DNA of 64,000 nt from Bacteroidota bacterium. GTDB taxonomy: Bacteria > Bacteroidota > Bacteroidia > Bacteroidales > Prolixibacteraceae. Below the pieces are notes generated by a model. It saw only the letters and a program-made list of their open reading frames with translations. It was not told where the DNA came from and did not search any database. Both the position numbers and the translations under genes were made by a program. Positions 43,634 to 52,848 of this stretch are shown piece by piece (the stretch's first letter is position 1; each line of letters starts with the position of its first letter). The stretch spans positions 1 to 64,000 of the forward strand of contig JAUYMU010000056.1 in NCBI GenBank assembly GCA_030698405.1, read 5' to 3'.

Positions 43634-44812
43634 TCAATATTGGGTATGATATTCAAAACTTTCTTTAAAAAACGGATGGTTCTTCGGCACCAACGGAGCT
43701 TTTGTCAACGAACGGAAAACTACAAGCAGAAACAGTCCTGCATAACCTATGGTAATTCCAATTTCGGGCAGCCCGATCCCGGCATTTTCGCCGCCAACTG
43801 CGCCTGGCATAATGAGTTGGTACAAATCAAGCCAATGCCCTATAAAAACGATTACGGCAACGGGTAACAATATCAATGAACCGCGTTTTGAATCTCTGGT
43901 CATCAATCCCAAAAATGGGACAAGAAAATTCAGGATTAAATTGACATAGAAAATGGTGCTGAAATGCTTGTGCCGTTCGTAAAAATAAATTGTTTCCTCC
44001 GGAATGTTGGCGTACCAAATCAGCATATACTGCGAAAACCACAGATAAGCCCAAAATATGCTGAACCCGAACAGATACTTGCCAAGATCGTGAATGTGTT
44101 CGTGGTTGACATGATCCATATAACCCATTTGCTTGAGCATAAACAGGATAATAATCAAAACTGCGGTTCCGCTTGCCAGCATACTTGAAAAAACATACCA
44201 TCCATACAAAGTGCTGAACCAGTGGGCATCTATTGACATCAGCCAGTCCCAGGCAGAAGTTACGCTTGTTACGGCCAGTGTAACCACAAAAATTGCAGAG
44301 AAAATTCTTAGTTTCCTGAAGTATTTCAAATCGCCAAACTGATCCAATTGTTTTGAATTTTTTCGGATAAAGTAGGCAAGGGATATCCAGATGATGAAAT
44401 ATACCAGGAATCGGATATAAAAGAATGGTTCATTCAGGTAAGCCACTTTCTTCAGCAAAATTTCATCCAGATGGTCTTTGTGAGTCCAATCATAAATAAG
44501 ATGCAATCCTCCGGATATAAATAGTATAAATAGTAGCAATCCTGCAACAGGAATAAAAGTGCTCATCGCTTCACCAATCCGCTGAATACTCGTATGCCAG
44601 CCCGATTCAGCAATGGTGTGAACAGCCACGATAAATAAACCGATCAGTCCGATGGCCAGAAAATAATAGGTGTTCAGCAGCAAGTTGGCAGCAATCCGAT
44701 CAAGACCCACTCCTGCAAAGTAGCTGGCTCCAAGTGTGAGGATTCCTATTGCAATCATCACAAACGTGATGGTAGAAAATTTTCTAGTCAGTATGAATGT
44801 TTGATTCTCCAT
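43634..44812 (-). CDS. actF: Alternative complex III membrane subunit (ActF)
   Basis: 392 residues, about ten hydrophobic segments, quinol:cytochrome-c oxidoreductase membrane subunit. FYERHKHFSTIFYVNLILNFLVPFLGLMTRDSKR (about 280-313) and the C-terminal VVFRSLTKAPLVPKNHPFFKES are typical of this group. It is paralogous to ActC/NrfD. It lies 7 bases after actD and 2 bases before actE. Confidence 0.9.
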   Translation of the reverse strand: MENQTFILTRKFSTITFVMIAIGILTLGASYFAGVGLDRIAANLLLNTYYFLAIGLIGLFIVAVHTIAESGWHTSIQRIGEAMSTFIPVAGLLLFILFISGGLHLIYDWTHKDHLDEILLKKVAYLNEPFFYIRFLVYFIIWISLAYFIRKNSKQLDQFGDLKYFRKLRIFSAIFVVTLAVTSVTSAWDWLMSIDAHWFSTLYGWYVFSSMLASGTAVLIIILFMLKQMGYMDHVNHEHIHDLGKYLFGFSIFWAYLWFSQYMLIWYANIPEETIYFYERHKHFSTIFYVNLILNFLVPFLGLMTRDSKRGSLILLPVAVIVFIGHWLDLYQLIMPGAVGGENAGIGLPEIGITIGYAGLFLLVVFRSLTKAPLVPKNHPFFKESFEYHTQY

Positions 44813-44819
44813 GTCAATT

Positions 44820-45338
44820 CTATGCTTTTAATAAAATTCCTTCGGCACCTGCTTCAGCAAGCGCTAATTTAATTTGACTGATACTTTCATCCGAACTATC
44901 GTCATCCACCTTCACAACTACCAGAAAACGATCATCGGTGCACCTTTCATCATGAATAAGCGGTTTCGCTCCCGGACTCAGTTTATTCGTGATTAAAAAA
45001 GCAATTACCATTGCAAAAGCTGCAAAAAGTACGGTTAATTCAAAGGTTACCGGGATAAACGACGGCACAGAAAAGAAAGGTTTACCTCCAAAGTTAAGCG
45101 GATAATCAATGGTGAAAATCCACGCCTGAAATCCAAATGCCACAGCCGCACCCCCTGCACCTGCAATAAAACCCACACGGGTCAGTCGCGACCGTGGAAT
45201 TTCCAACACCTTATCTATTCCATGAACGGGAAATGGTGTCAGCACATCGCTTATTTTCAATCCTTTGGCTTTCATTTGCCTGAGGCCTTTCATCAAATCT
45301 TCCTCATCCATGTAATATGCTGTTATATATTTATTCAT
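44820..45338 (-). CDS. actD: Alternative complex III subunit ActD (DUF3341)
   Basis: 172 residues from [17 protein letters not shown] short soluble N-terminal domain with [14 protein letters not shown] (about 35-48), two transmembrane helices (about 55-80 and 100-125), and a soluble tail ([24 protein letters not shown]). This is the DUF3341 subunit that covers the membrane arm of the complex. Starts 8 bases inside the end of actC; the longer upstream frame from 45380 is inside actC and unlikely. Confidence 0.92.
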   Translation of the reverse strand: MNKYITAYYMDEEDLMKGLRQMKAKGLKISDVLTPFPVHGIDKVLEIPRSRLTRVGFIAGAGGAAVAFGFQAWIFTIDYPLNFGGKPFFSVPSFIPVTFELTVLFAAFAMVIAFLITNKLSPGAKPLIHDERCTDDRFLVVVKVDDDSSDESISQIKLALAEAGAEGILLKA

Positions 45339-46701
45339 GTTCGGTAGTTTTTGTTTTTTCTCCTGAAGATTTAAGTACACCTTTTACCTCAGCAATTGCA
45401 ATTACCGGAAATACCCGGATGAACAGCAGGAATAAGGTAAAAAACAATCCAAATGTTCCAACATAAAGTCCGACCTCAACGATGGTTGGCCGGTACATGG
45501 TCCAGCTTGAAGGAAGATAATCGCGGTGCAATGAAGTTACCACGATAACAAAACGTTCGAACCACATTCCAATATTTACAAAAATGGAAATGATGAAGGT
45601 TAAAAGCACGCTTCTCCTGATTTTTTTAAACCAGAAAAGTTGCGGAGTGATCACATTGCAGGTCATCATGATCCAGTAGGCCCATGCATAAGGACCAAAA
45701 GCCCGGTTGAAAAACGCATAAGTTTCAAACTCAACGCCTGAATACCAGGCCATGAAAAACTCGGTGAGGTATGCAATACCAACAATGGAACCGGTTAAAA
45801 TGATAATTTTATTCATCGATTCGATGTGGTTCACCGTAATGTAATCTTCCAGGTTTAGCGCCTTTCTGGATATGATCATCAACGTTAACACCATGGCAAA
45901 ACCCGAAAAAACCGCTCCCGAAACAAAATAAGGCGGAAATATGGTGGTGTGCCAGCCCGGTATCACAGAAGTGGCAAAGTCGAAACTTACAATTGTGTGA
46001 ACTGACAGTACCAACGGAGCCGCAAGACCTGCAAGAATTAAGCTTACTGTTTCGTGTCGCGACCAATGTCTGGCAGAGCCGGTCCAGCCAAAGCTCAAAA
46101 AACCATAAATAGCTTTCCTGATTTTCGTTTTGGCTCTGTCGCGCACGGTTCCCAAATCAGGAATAAGCCCGACATACCAGAAAATCAGTGAAACAAGGAA
46201 ATAAGTTGAGATGGCAAAAACGTCCCATAACAGCGGAGAGTTGAAGTTAACCCAAAGGAGCCGGGTATTTGGATATGGAAAAATGAAAAAACCCAACAGC
46301 AGTCTTCCCATGTGAATAAGTGGAAAGAACCCGGCACACATCACTGCAATCAAGGTCATTGCTTCAGCCGAACGATTGATACTTGTGCGCCACTTCTGGC
46401 GAAAAAGCAACAGAATGGCCGAAATAAAAGTTCCTGCATGGCCAATCCCAACCCACCAAACGAAGTTGGTTATATCCCATGCCCAACCTACTGTTTTATT
46501 CGTACCCCATTCACCAATTCCATAAAAAACTGTAATGTAAGTGGCCCAGGCGCCAAACAGTAGCCCAAGTCCCGCTATGCTTATGCCTATATACCAATAA
46601 ATAGACGGTGTGCCGGCCATTGGTGCCAATATATCATCGGTCACCTGTTTGTAGTTCTTATTGCCCCGGATTAACGGTTCTCTGAGCGGAGATGTGTACA
46701 T
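45331..46701 (-). CDS. actC: Alternative complex III subunit ActC (NrfD-like)
   Basis: 456-residue integral membrane protein with about ten transmembrane helices, NrfD/polysulfide reductase family. It carries the quinol-oxidising site in this complex: [30 protein letters not shown] (about 88-117) and the [31 protein letters not shown] block (about 230-262) are family motifs. It follows actB and precedes actD. Confidence 0.94.
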   Translation of the reverse strand: MYTSPLREPLIRGNKNYKQVTDDILAPMAGTPSIYWYIGISIAGLGLLFGAWATYITVFYGIGEWGTNKTVGWAWDITNFVWWVGIGHAGTFISAILLLFRQKWRTSINRSAEAMTLIAVMCAGFFPLIHMGRLLLGFFIFPYPNTRLLWVNFNSPLLWDVFAISTYFLVSLIFWYVGLIPDLGTVRDRAKTKIRKAIYGFLSFGWTGSARHWSRHETVSLILAGLAAPLVLSVHTIVSFDFATSVIPGWHTTIFPPYFVSGAVFSGFAMVLTLMIISRKALNLEDYITVNHIESMNKIIILTGSIVGIAYLTEFFMAWYSGVEFETYAFFNRAFGPYAWAYWIMMTCNVITPQLFWFKKIRRSVLLTFIISIFVNIGMWFERFVIVVTSLHRDYLPSSWTMYRPTIVEVGLYVGTFGLFFTLFLLFIRVFPVIAIAEVKGVLKSSGEKTKTTEHE

Positions 46702-46717
46702 TCCTTATTCGTTTTAG

Positions 46718-49696
46718 TTAGATGCTTTTATTTTTCACCCTGGTAAGGTAGCCAACCGAAGGCAATGTATGTAATTCTTCGAGCAAATGATAGTTACGTT
46801 CATCTGCAAAGAATTTCGATATTCGGCTTTCCTTGTTATTTAAATCGCCAAAAACGATTGCATCGGCCGGACAAGCCTGTGCGCAAGCCGGAACCAATTC
46901 GCCATCTTTCAATTGGCGGTTTTCATTTTTTGCTGTCAGTTTTTTCTCCTGAATACGTTGCATACAGAAAGAGCATTTTTCAATAACTCCTTTGGCACGA
47001 ACAGTTACGTCAGGGTTCAATACCAAACGGCGCAAATCGGTAGTCATTTCAGTTGGATCCTTTTTATTTCCCTGAAGCGCATCGGCGCCTGTATAATCAT
47101 AAAAATTGAACCGTCTTACCTTGTACGGACAGTTATTATTGCAATAACGAGTACCGATACAACGGTTGTAGGCCATTTGGTTAACACCTTCGTTGCTGTG
47201 GGTGGTTGCGGCAACGGGGCATACATTTTCGCAGGGAGCATTGTCGCAATGCTGACACATCACAGGTTGTCTCACGACTTCCGGATTGTTTGGATCGCCT
47301 TTGTAATAGCGGTCGATCCTGATCCAATGCATTTCGCGTGCTTTAATAACCTGTTCCCTTCCTACAACCGGAACATTATTTTCTGCGGAACAAGATACCA
47401 CGCAGGCATTACAGCCTGTGCAGGAATTCAAATCGATGGCCATTCCCCAATGAAATCCGTCAAACTTTTTTTGCTCGTATAAGGATTTTAAGTGTTTTTT
47501 AAGTTCTTCGCGCATCTCGTTGCCCGATGCCGGATTTGCCAGATACTGATCCAGTGTCGTTTCACGAATCAGGCTTCGACCTTCCATGGAGTGATGGGTT
47601 TGTGTGCGTGCCAACTGATATTCACCTGGTACCTTTTCTATTTTCACATCGCCCAGCCAATATTGTTTCGTACCGTTTTTAGTTTGAACAAGCGGAAATG
47701 CATTTTTACCCACCGTTTCAGAAGGTGCGCCCATGTTTGGCCTTCCGTAGCCCAATGCAACAGAAATCGTTTTATACTCCTGTCCCGGCTGAATTACCAC
47801 CGGAATCGGGCCGAAGTCGTTGATCGTGATCAATTGTGCATCTTCAAAACCCATTTCTTCGGCCCACTTTGGCGAAACCGCAGCATAATTGTCCCAGCAA
47901 ATTTTGGTCACCGGATCAGGAAGTTCCTGAAGCCACGGGTTGTTGGCATGTTTGCCGGTTCCTATACTTACATTTGAATACAAAGACAATTCAATAGAAT
48001 CATTTCCGGACCGACTTGTAATTTGTGCCAGCACCGTTTCTGCGCTTTCTCCGGAATATGTTGGAACTTTATTTTCTTTTTTCCCGGTTACAAAAACTCC
48101 GTCGTGCAGTTTACTGTTCCAGAAATTTTCAAAGGAAGTTTCACCTTCGGAAAGCGGGAATATATTTTTCTCCCAGAAATTCCGGATATATGTATGGAAA
48201 TCAATTGGATTTCCGGCCCATTTCAAAAGACTCTCCTGAGCTGCACGTGTTTTAAAAATCGGACGAATGGCTGGTTGTGCAAGCGAATAACTGCCCGACT
48301 TTATTTCTGCATCGTTCCATGCTTCCAGGTAATGGTGGTCGGGACACACATAATGTACATGTTCCGAAGTTTCTTCAGCCAATATCGGGATGGAAACTTT
48401 TAATTGAATGTTTTTCAGGGCTTTTACAAATTTTTCAGCCTGAGGATAGTCGTAGGCAGGGTTTACATCATAAAGAATCAGCCCTTCCACTTTTCCACTT
48501 TCCATTTCATTCACCAATCTTTCCATATCATCATCATTGCCTTGCCGCAACTTCAGGTGAACATCGGTATAAATTGAGCTTCCGTAATTACCCAGCAACT
48601 CATTGATCGCATTTACCAGCAATTGTGTTTCCACATCGTTGCTGCCACTCACTACCAGCGATTTTCCTTTTTTATCAAACAATCCGGCTGCAACAGACTT
48701 CACGTCAACCGGTGAAGCCGGTACAGTTGCTGTTTGCTGTCCGTTCAATCTCTTTAATTCATTGTACAGATCGGCAATAATAATCTTTTCATGCGAAGGC
48801 CGTATCTGGTAACGTTCATCGGCATTGGATCCGGTTAACGACATTCCACCTTCGAAGTAAATAAGGCGCGACATCGTTTTTTGTCCGTCAGTCAGCCGCC
48901 TGTTTTTCATATACTGTTTGGTGTATTCCACCGGAGAAAGCCAGGTGCCAAGAAAATCGGCATCGAAACTGACAATTAGTTCAGCATTGCCAAAATTATA
49001 GGAAGGGATAAATGCCTGTCCGAAGGTTTTTTCATTGGCCTTTAAAATTCCGCTTGCAGAAAGTACGTCATACTGAATGTGTTCGGCTCCGGGATAAGCA
49101 GCTATAAATTCCTGAATGGCGGATTTGGTTGACGGGCTTATAATGGTTGAACTTAGAATAACCACTTTGCCTCCCCTGATTTTAATGGAATCAAGAAGTG
49201 GTAAAATTTTTCCATCTGCTTCTTCCCAGGTAATTTCCTTTCCTTCGAAGCTTGGGTTTTTGTGTCTTTTATTGTCATAAAGGCCCAATACCGATGCCTG
49301 AGTACGCGCGTTTGTTCCACCAAATGTTACCGGCGAAAGGGTGTTGCCTTCAATTTTGATTGGTCTTCCATCCCGAACTTTCACTAAAATGCTGGAGTAG
49401 TCAATCCCGTCGAAGAATGTTGAGGCAAAATAGCTGGCTTCACCTGGAATAATATTTTCAGGCTGGATAAGAAATGGAATCGCTTTTTTTACGGGCATCT
49501 TGCAACTGGCGGCAATGGCTGCCGATGCTACTGTAAATCCGAAGAGTTTCAGGAAATCCCTTCGTGAACTGTTGTCAGATTTCGACTCCTGTTTCATTTG
49601 AAGAATGGATTTTCTGTCGCCTGCTTCCGGCTCACTAGAAGCCTTTCGCGCGTCATAAATCAGATCGTCCATGCTCTTATAATATTTCTCAGTCAT
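46718..49696 (-). CDS. actB: Alternative complex III Fe-S protein ActB (molybdopterin oxidoreductase-like)
   Basis: 992 residues. A variant twin-arginine signal SSRRDFLKLFG at about 43-53 targets it to the periplasmic side. Residues 90-700 are MopB-like (molybdopterin oxidoreductase fold, but no molybdopterin cofactor in this complex), and residues 740-990 carry the four-cluster ferredoxin part with CTGCNACVVSC, CQHCDNAPCENVCP, CIGTRYCNNNCPYKVRR, CSFCMQRIQ and CAQACP. The two-part fusion is the normal Bacteroidota ActB. Confidence 0.95.
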   Translation of the reverse strand: MTEKYYKSMDDLIYDARKASSEPEAGDRKSILQMKQESKSDNSSRRDFLKLFGFTVASAAIAASCKMPVKKAIPFLIQPENIIPGEASYFASTFFDGIDYSSILVKVRDGRPIKIEGNTLSPVTFGGTNARTQASVLGLYDNKRHKNPSFEGKEITWEEADGKILPLLDSIKIRGGKVVILSSTIISPSTKSAIQEFIAAYPGAEHIQYDVLSASGILKANEKTFGQAFIPSYNFGNAELIVSFDADFLGTWLSPVEYTKQYMKNRRLTDGQKTMSRLIYFEGGMSLTGSNADERYQIRPSHEKIIIADLYNELKRLNGQQTATVPASPVDVKSVAAGLFDKKGKSLVVSGSNDVETQLLVNAINELLGNYGSSIYTDVHLKLRQGNDDDMERLVNEMESGKVEGLILYDVNPAYDYPQAEKFVKALKNIQLKVSIPILAEETSEHVHYVCPDHHYLEAWNDAEIKSGSYSLAQPAIRPIFKTRAAQESLLKWAGNPIDFHTYIRNFWEKNIFPLSEGETSFENFWNSKLHDGVFVTGKKENKVPTYSGESAETVLAQITSRSGNDSIELSLYSNVSIGTGKHANNPWLQELPDPVTKICWDNYAAVSPKWAEEMGFEDAQLITINDFGPIPVVIQPGQEYKTISVALGYGRPNMGAPSETVGKNAFPLVQTKNGTKQYWLGDVKIEKVPGEYQLARTQTHHSMEGRSLIRETTLDQYLANPASGNEMREELKKHLKSLYEQKKFDGFHWGMAIDLNSCTGCNACVVSCSAENNVPVVGREQVIKAREMHWIRIDRYYKGDPNNPEVVRQPVMCQHCDNAPCENVCPVAATTHSNEGVNQMAYNRCIGTRYCNNNCPYKVRRFNFYDYTGADALQGNKKDPTEMTTDLRRLVLNPDVTVRAKGVIEKCSFCMQRIQEKKLTAKNENRQLKDGELVPACAQACPADAIVFGDLNNKESRISKFFADERNYHLLEELHTLPSVGYLTRVKNKSI

Positions 49697-49717
49697 TCCG
49701 AATAGGTTTTGTTATTA

Positions 49718-50854
49718 TTAATAATGACACTTCATACAATCGGTTCCGCCAATCATATCGACAGTAACTTTGTTGATTTTTCCGCTTTTGATTTGTTCAT
49801 GAAGCTTTTCGTATGATTCATAGAAATTATTGTTGGCAAACTGCACTTCTTTGGTACGGTGACAATCAATACACCAGCCCATACTCAAATCCTGAACCTG
49901 CCTGATCACATCCATTTCTATCACATCGCCATGACATTCAATACAATCCAGTTTTCCGGCGTTCACGTGCTGGGCATGGCTGAAAAATACGTGGTCGGGC
50001 AAACTATGCACCCTGATCCATTCTACTGGCATTTGCTTCTCGTTCGCCTCAATAACTTTGGCAATTTCAAATTTGCCCGATCGGGTTCCTTCACGTACAA
50101 GTGTATGGCAATTCAGGCAAAGATCCATTGGTGGGATACCTGCCGATTTGCTATTTTCAACCGTGAAATGGCAATATTTACAATCAATTTTATTTTGTCC
50201 GGCATGTATTTTATGTGAAAACTTAATGGGCTGATCTGGTTCGTAATTTTGTGAACGACCTAAATCAATGGCCGCAGTTGCAACCATTTTAACCTGAAAT
50301 CCGAGTGCGACAACAAGAATCAAAACAGAAACAACCCTGTATCTTATTTTATGAAAAAATATCAGATCGAGTAAGGCGAAAGTAATCAGTAAACCCAGTA
50401 AAATGAACAACATGATTTGCGTGATGGTTGGTCCTGTTGGCGATGGTCCGGTAAGGGCTAAATCATCAAGATATAGCTTTACTTTCTTCAGGTCAACCTC
50501 TTCAATTTTAAAATCTTTGTGAGAAGCTTCCATCTTTACTCCGTCAGGTTCCATTACTGCACTTTGAAACTCTGAAAAATCTTTTCCGGCAAACTTTACC
50601 GCAATGTCCATTGCCGATGGATTCCAGTTTAAGGTATCCGATTTATAGATGTTGTGACACGACACGCATGATTCAAAATCGCGGGTGATCGGCAGAAAAC
50701 CTTTAAAGAACCGTTCTCCCCGTTGTATGTCAGCATGAGAATGATCTTCAACAAATTCTTCGGAATCATCTTGTGAAGAATCGGCTGTTAACGAAATTCC
50801 GGAGCATAAAAAAAATGATAATAAAACCAGAGAGATAAATGTTTTTAAACGCAT
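49718..50854 (-). CDS. actA: Alternative complex III multiheme cytochrome c (ActA)
   Basis: 378 residues from MRLKTFISLVLLSFFL (an upstream ATG at 50887 is possible). Signal peptide, an N-terminal segment with one heme motif (CVSCH, FESCVSCHNIYKS), a membrane part with two helices (about 140-205), and a cytochrome-c3-like domain with five CxxCH motifs (CKYCH, CLNCH, CIECH, CIDCH, CMKCH), the last at the very C-terminus. Six heme sites in all, i.e. the usual pentaheme domain plus one extra N-terminal heme. First gene of the act operon. Confidence 0.93.
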   Translation of the reverse strand: MRLKTFISLVLLSFFLCSGISLTADSSQDDSEEFVEDHSHADIQRGERFFKGFLPITRDFESCVSCHNIYKSDTLNWNPSAMDIAVKFAGKDFSEFQSAVMEPDGVKMEASHKDFKIEEVDLKKVKLYLDDLALTGPSPTGPTITQIMLFILLGLLITFALLDLIFFHKIRYRVVSVLILVVALGFQVKMVATAAIDLGRSQNYEPDQPIKFSHKIHAGQNKIDCKYCHFTVENSKSAGIPPMDLCLNCHTLVREGTRSGKFEIAKVIEANEKQMPVEWIRVHSLPDHVFFSHAQHVNAGKLDCIECHGDVIEMDVIRQVQDLSMGWCIDCHRTKEVQFANNNFYESYEKLHEQIKSGKINKVTVDMIGGTDCMKCHY

Positions 50855-51250
50855 AGGAAAATAATGAAGAAGAATAGATTTACTCATTCCAATAGGTTTA
50901 GTATTTTGTGTAAATTGATACCGTTTTTAAAACTTCCATGATAGAACAAACAATTCTATCAATGGTTTCTTGCTATAAATATAAAAAAATATCTTACAGT
51001 GAAATTGGCATTGGAAAAACAATCGTTAAAAACACGCAAATTGGATTAATTCATTGACAGGTAGGGCGATTTTTTATTTCTGTGAATGGTTCGTTTTAGA
51101 GAAAACCAATTGTTAAAATTTAATTGTTCGATAAAATCAATGAAATGTTTTTGAAATTTCATTGATCTGTCAAGGATTCAAAGGTATTTGATATCAGGCA
51201 ACGCATATAACACTATCTTTATTCCTTCAATATCAAATTACGGTTCTTTT
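50855..51250. promoter_or_regulatory. Divergent region with inverted repeat upstream of actA
   Basis: About 360 bases without a gene. GATAGAA (50940-50946) and TTCTATC (50954-50960) form a perfect 7-base-pair inverted repeat with a 7-base centre, 55-85 bases before the actA start. It could be an operator or leader hairpin for the act operon. No -7 consensus stands out on the minus strand. Confidence 0.45.
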
Positions 51251-52003
51251 ATGGGAAAAGATCAAATAGGCGCTTTAATTATTGAAAGTGATGTGGCAGC
51301 TCAAGAGCATCTTAAAAATTTGCTCGGGTTTTATCCTATGGTTTCGATCATAGAAACTGCATCTGACACTGATGTCGCATTGTTAAAAGTGATTGATGTT
51401 AATCCGGACATAATATTTTTAGAATATCCTGTGAAAGGGAAAACAGGAAAAAAAATCATCAAATTCATTCAGACGAAACTTCCGAATGCTAGTGTTGTAT
51501 TTGTTTCAAAATCAAAAAAATATGCTGTGGACGCAATCCGCTATGAAGTATATAATTATTTGCTGAAACCATTAGTAAAAACCGAACTGGGAAAAATTCT
51601 GGAAAAGGTTCAGCCAGACAAGCAGGCAAATTTATTTAACTTGATAGATGAGATAATTGAGAAAAAACAGGACGATCACAGATTGAAATTTACTACAGCC
51701 AAAGGTTATACGCTGATAAACCCAAACGAAATATTGTTTTGCAAAGCAGAAGGGCATTATACTGAACTGCATTTTGTAAATAAAAACAGAGAATTGACCA
51801 ATATGTTCCTGTCCAAAATTGAACAAATTCTTAATCCTTTCAATTTTGTGAGAATCAGCCGGTCAATGGTTGTAAACAAGAATTATATTCGCAAAGTTTT
51901 TCCAACGACAGATACATTGATCTTATCGGTAAATGGGTTGGAATATGAAATTAAAGGATCAAGATTACAGATGAAAGCACTTAACCGAACTGATTTTGAA
52001 TAA
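51251..52003 (+). CDS. LytTR response regulator with Glu at the phospho-acceptor position
   Basis: 250 residues from MGKDQIGALIIESD (an upstream TTG frame at 51188 lacks family match). The receiver domain (1-115) has the expected acidic pocket IIESD, a conserved LLKPL lysine, and the strand PDIIFLEYP: Glu58 stands where Asp is phosphorylated. The LytTR domain (about 145-248) has ISRSMVVNKNYIRKVF. Glu mimics phosphorylated Asp, so it may be permanently active, or signal through dimerisation. It overlaps nothing but is 3 bases before a second LytTR regulator; no kinase is adjacent. Confidence 0.88.
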   Translation: MGKDQIGALIIESDVAAQEHLKNLLGFYPMVSIIETASDTDVALLKVIDVNPDIIFLEYPVKGKTGKKIIKFIQTKLPNASVVFVSKSKKYAVDAIRYEVYNYLLKPLVKTELGKILEKVQPDKQANLFNLIDEIIEKKQDDHRLKFTTAKGYTLINPNEILFCKAEGHYTELHFVNKNRELTNMFLSKIEQILNPFNFVRISRSMVVNKNYIRKVFPTTDTLILSVNGLEYEIKGSRLQMKALNRTDFE

Positions 52004-52006
52004 GAT

Positions 52007-52774
52007 ATGTTGGATAAAAGTGAGATTTCAGCCATTATTATTGACGATGATCCCGAAGCAATAAATTTGCTCGAGATTTTCTTACATTATTTTCAGAATA
52101 TTACGATTATTGGGAAAAGTACCGATGCCAAAGCCGGACTCGGACTTATTATTGAATTATTTCCCGATATCATATTTCTTGATGTTGATATGCCTGATAT
52201 GACCGGATTGCAGGTCGCAGAATCTGTCAGGGCTGAAAATCTCCATTCGGAAATTGTTTTTACAACAGCTTATCAAAACTATGCCTACAATGCCTTGTCA
52301 ATCGAGCCGCTTGATTTTTTAACCAAACCATTTTGTCTTGAAGATATTGAAAATGTGATTAATAAATACGTTGCCAGAAAAGAAAAGAAAAAACAGGAAC
52401 AAAAGCTGGATAAATTCAGACAATCGCAGGGAACTGTTATAAAAGTAAAACTTCCGACCTACCACAGTTATATTTTTGTTGATCTCAATGATATAGTTTA
52501 CATCAAATCCAATACAAACGGCACGTATGTTTACCTTCTGGATGGAACTGTTGAAACGGTAACCAGAAGCCTCAGCAGTCTTATCCTTTTACTCAATTCT
52601 TCACTTATCTTTCAGATCAACAGATCAACTTGTGTGAATCTGAACTATTTGTATCGCATCGACAAAAAGAAAGAGATTTGTATCCTTCGTTACAATCAAA
52701 AACTATTCGAAGAATCCATTTCCAGAAACAATATACTCAATTTCGAAAAACTGAATATATTTCCATCATTTTGA
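52007..52774 (+). CDS. LytTR-family response regulator
   Basis: 255 residues. The receiver has IIIDDDPEA, phospho-acceptor Asp59 in FPDIIFLDVDMPDMTG, FTTAYQNYAYNAL and LTKPF; the linker is a Lys/Glu-rich helix (about 118-140), and the LytTR domain (about 148-250) has FQINRSTCVNLNYL. It forms a tandem with the Glu58 regulator, 3 bases apart, so they may act together or as heterodimers. A strong terminator follows. It lies divergent to the act operon. Confidence 0.92.
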   Translation: MLDKSEISAIIIDDDPEAINLLEIFLHYFQNITIIGKSTDAKAGLGLIIELFPDIIFLDVDMPDMTGLQVAESVRAENLHSEIVFTTAYQNYAYNALSIEPLDFLTKPFCLEDIENVINKYVARKEKKKQEQKLDKFRQSQGTVIKVKLPTYHSYIFVDLNDIVYIKSNTNGTYVYLLDGTVETVTRSLSSLILLLNSSLIFQINRSTCVNLNYLYRIDKKKEICILRYNQKLFEESISRNNILNFEKLNIFPSF

Positions 52775-52793
52775 TCAGGATATAGTTTTATAA

Positions 52794-52834
52794 AAAACAG
52801 AACGGCGACCAATCATTGGCCGCCGTTCTGTTTT
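52794..52834. terminator. Strong bidirectional terminator
   Basis: AAAACAGAACGGCG (52794-52807) pairs with CGCCGTTCTGTTTT (52821-52834). It separates the convergent LytTR and lon genes. Confidence 0.92.
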
Positions 52835-52848
52835 AACAGTTTTCGTTT

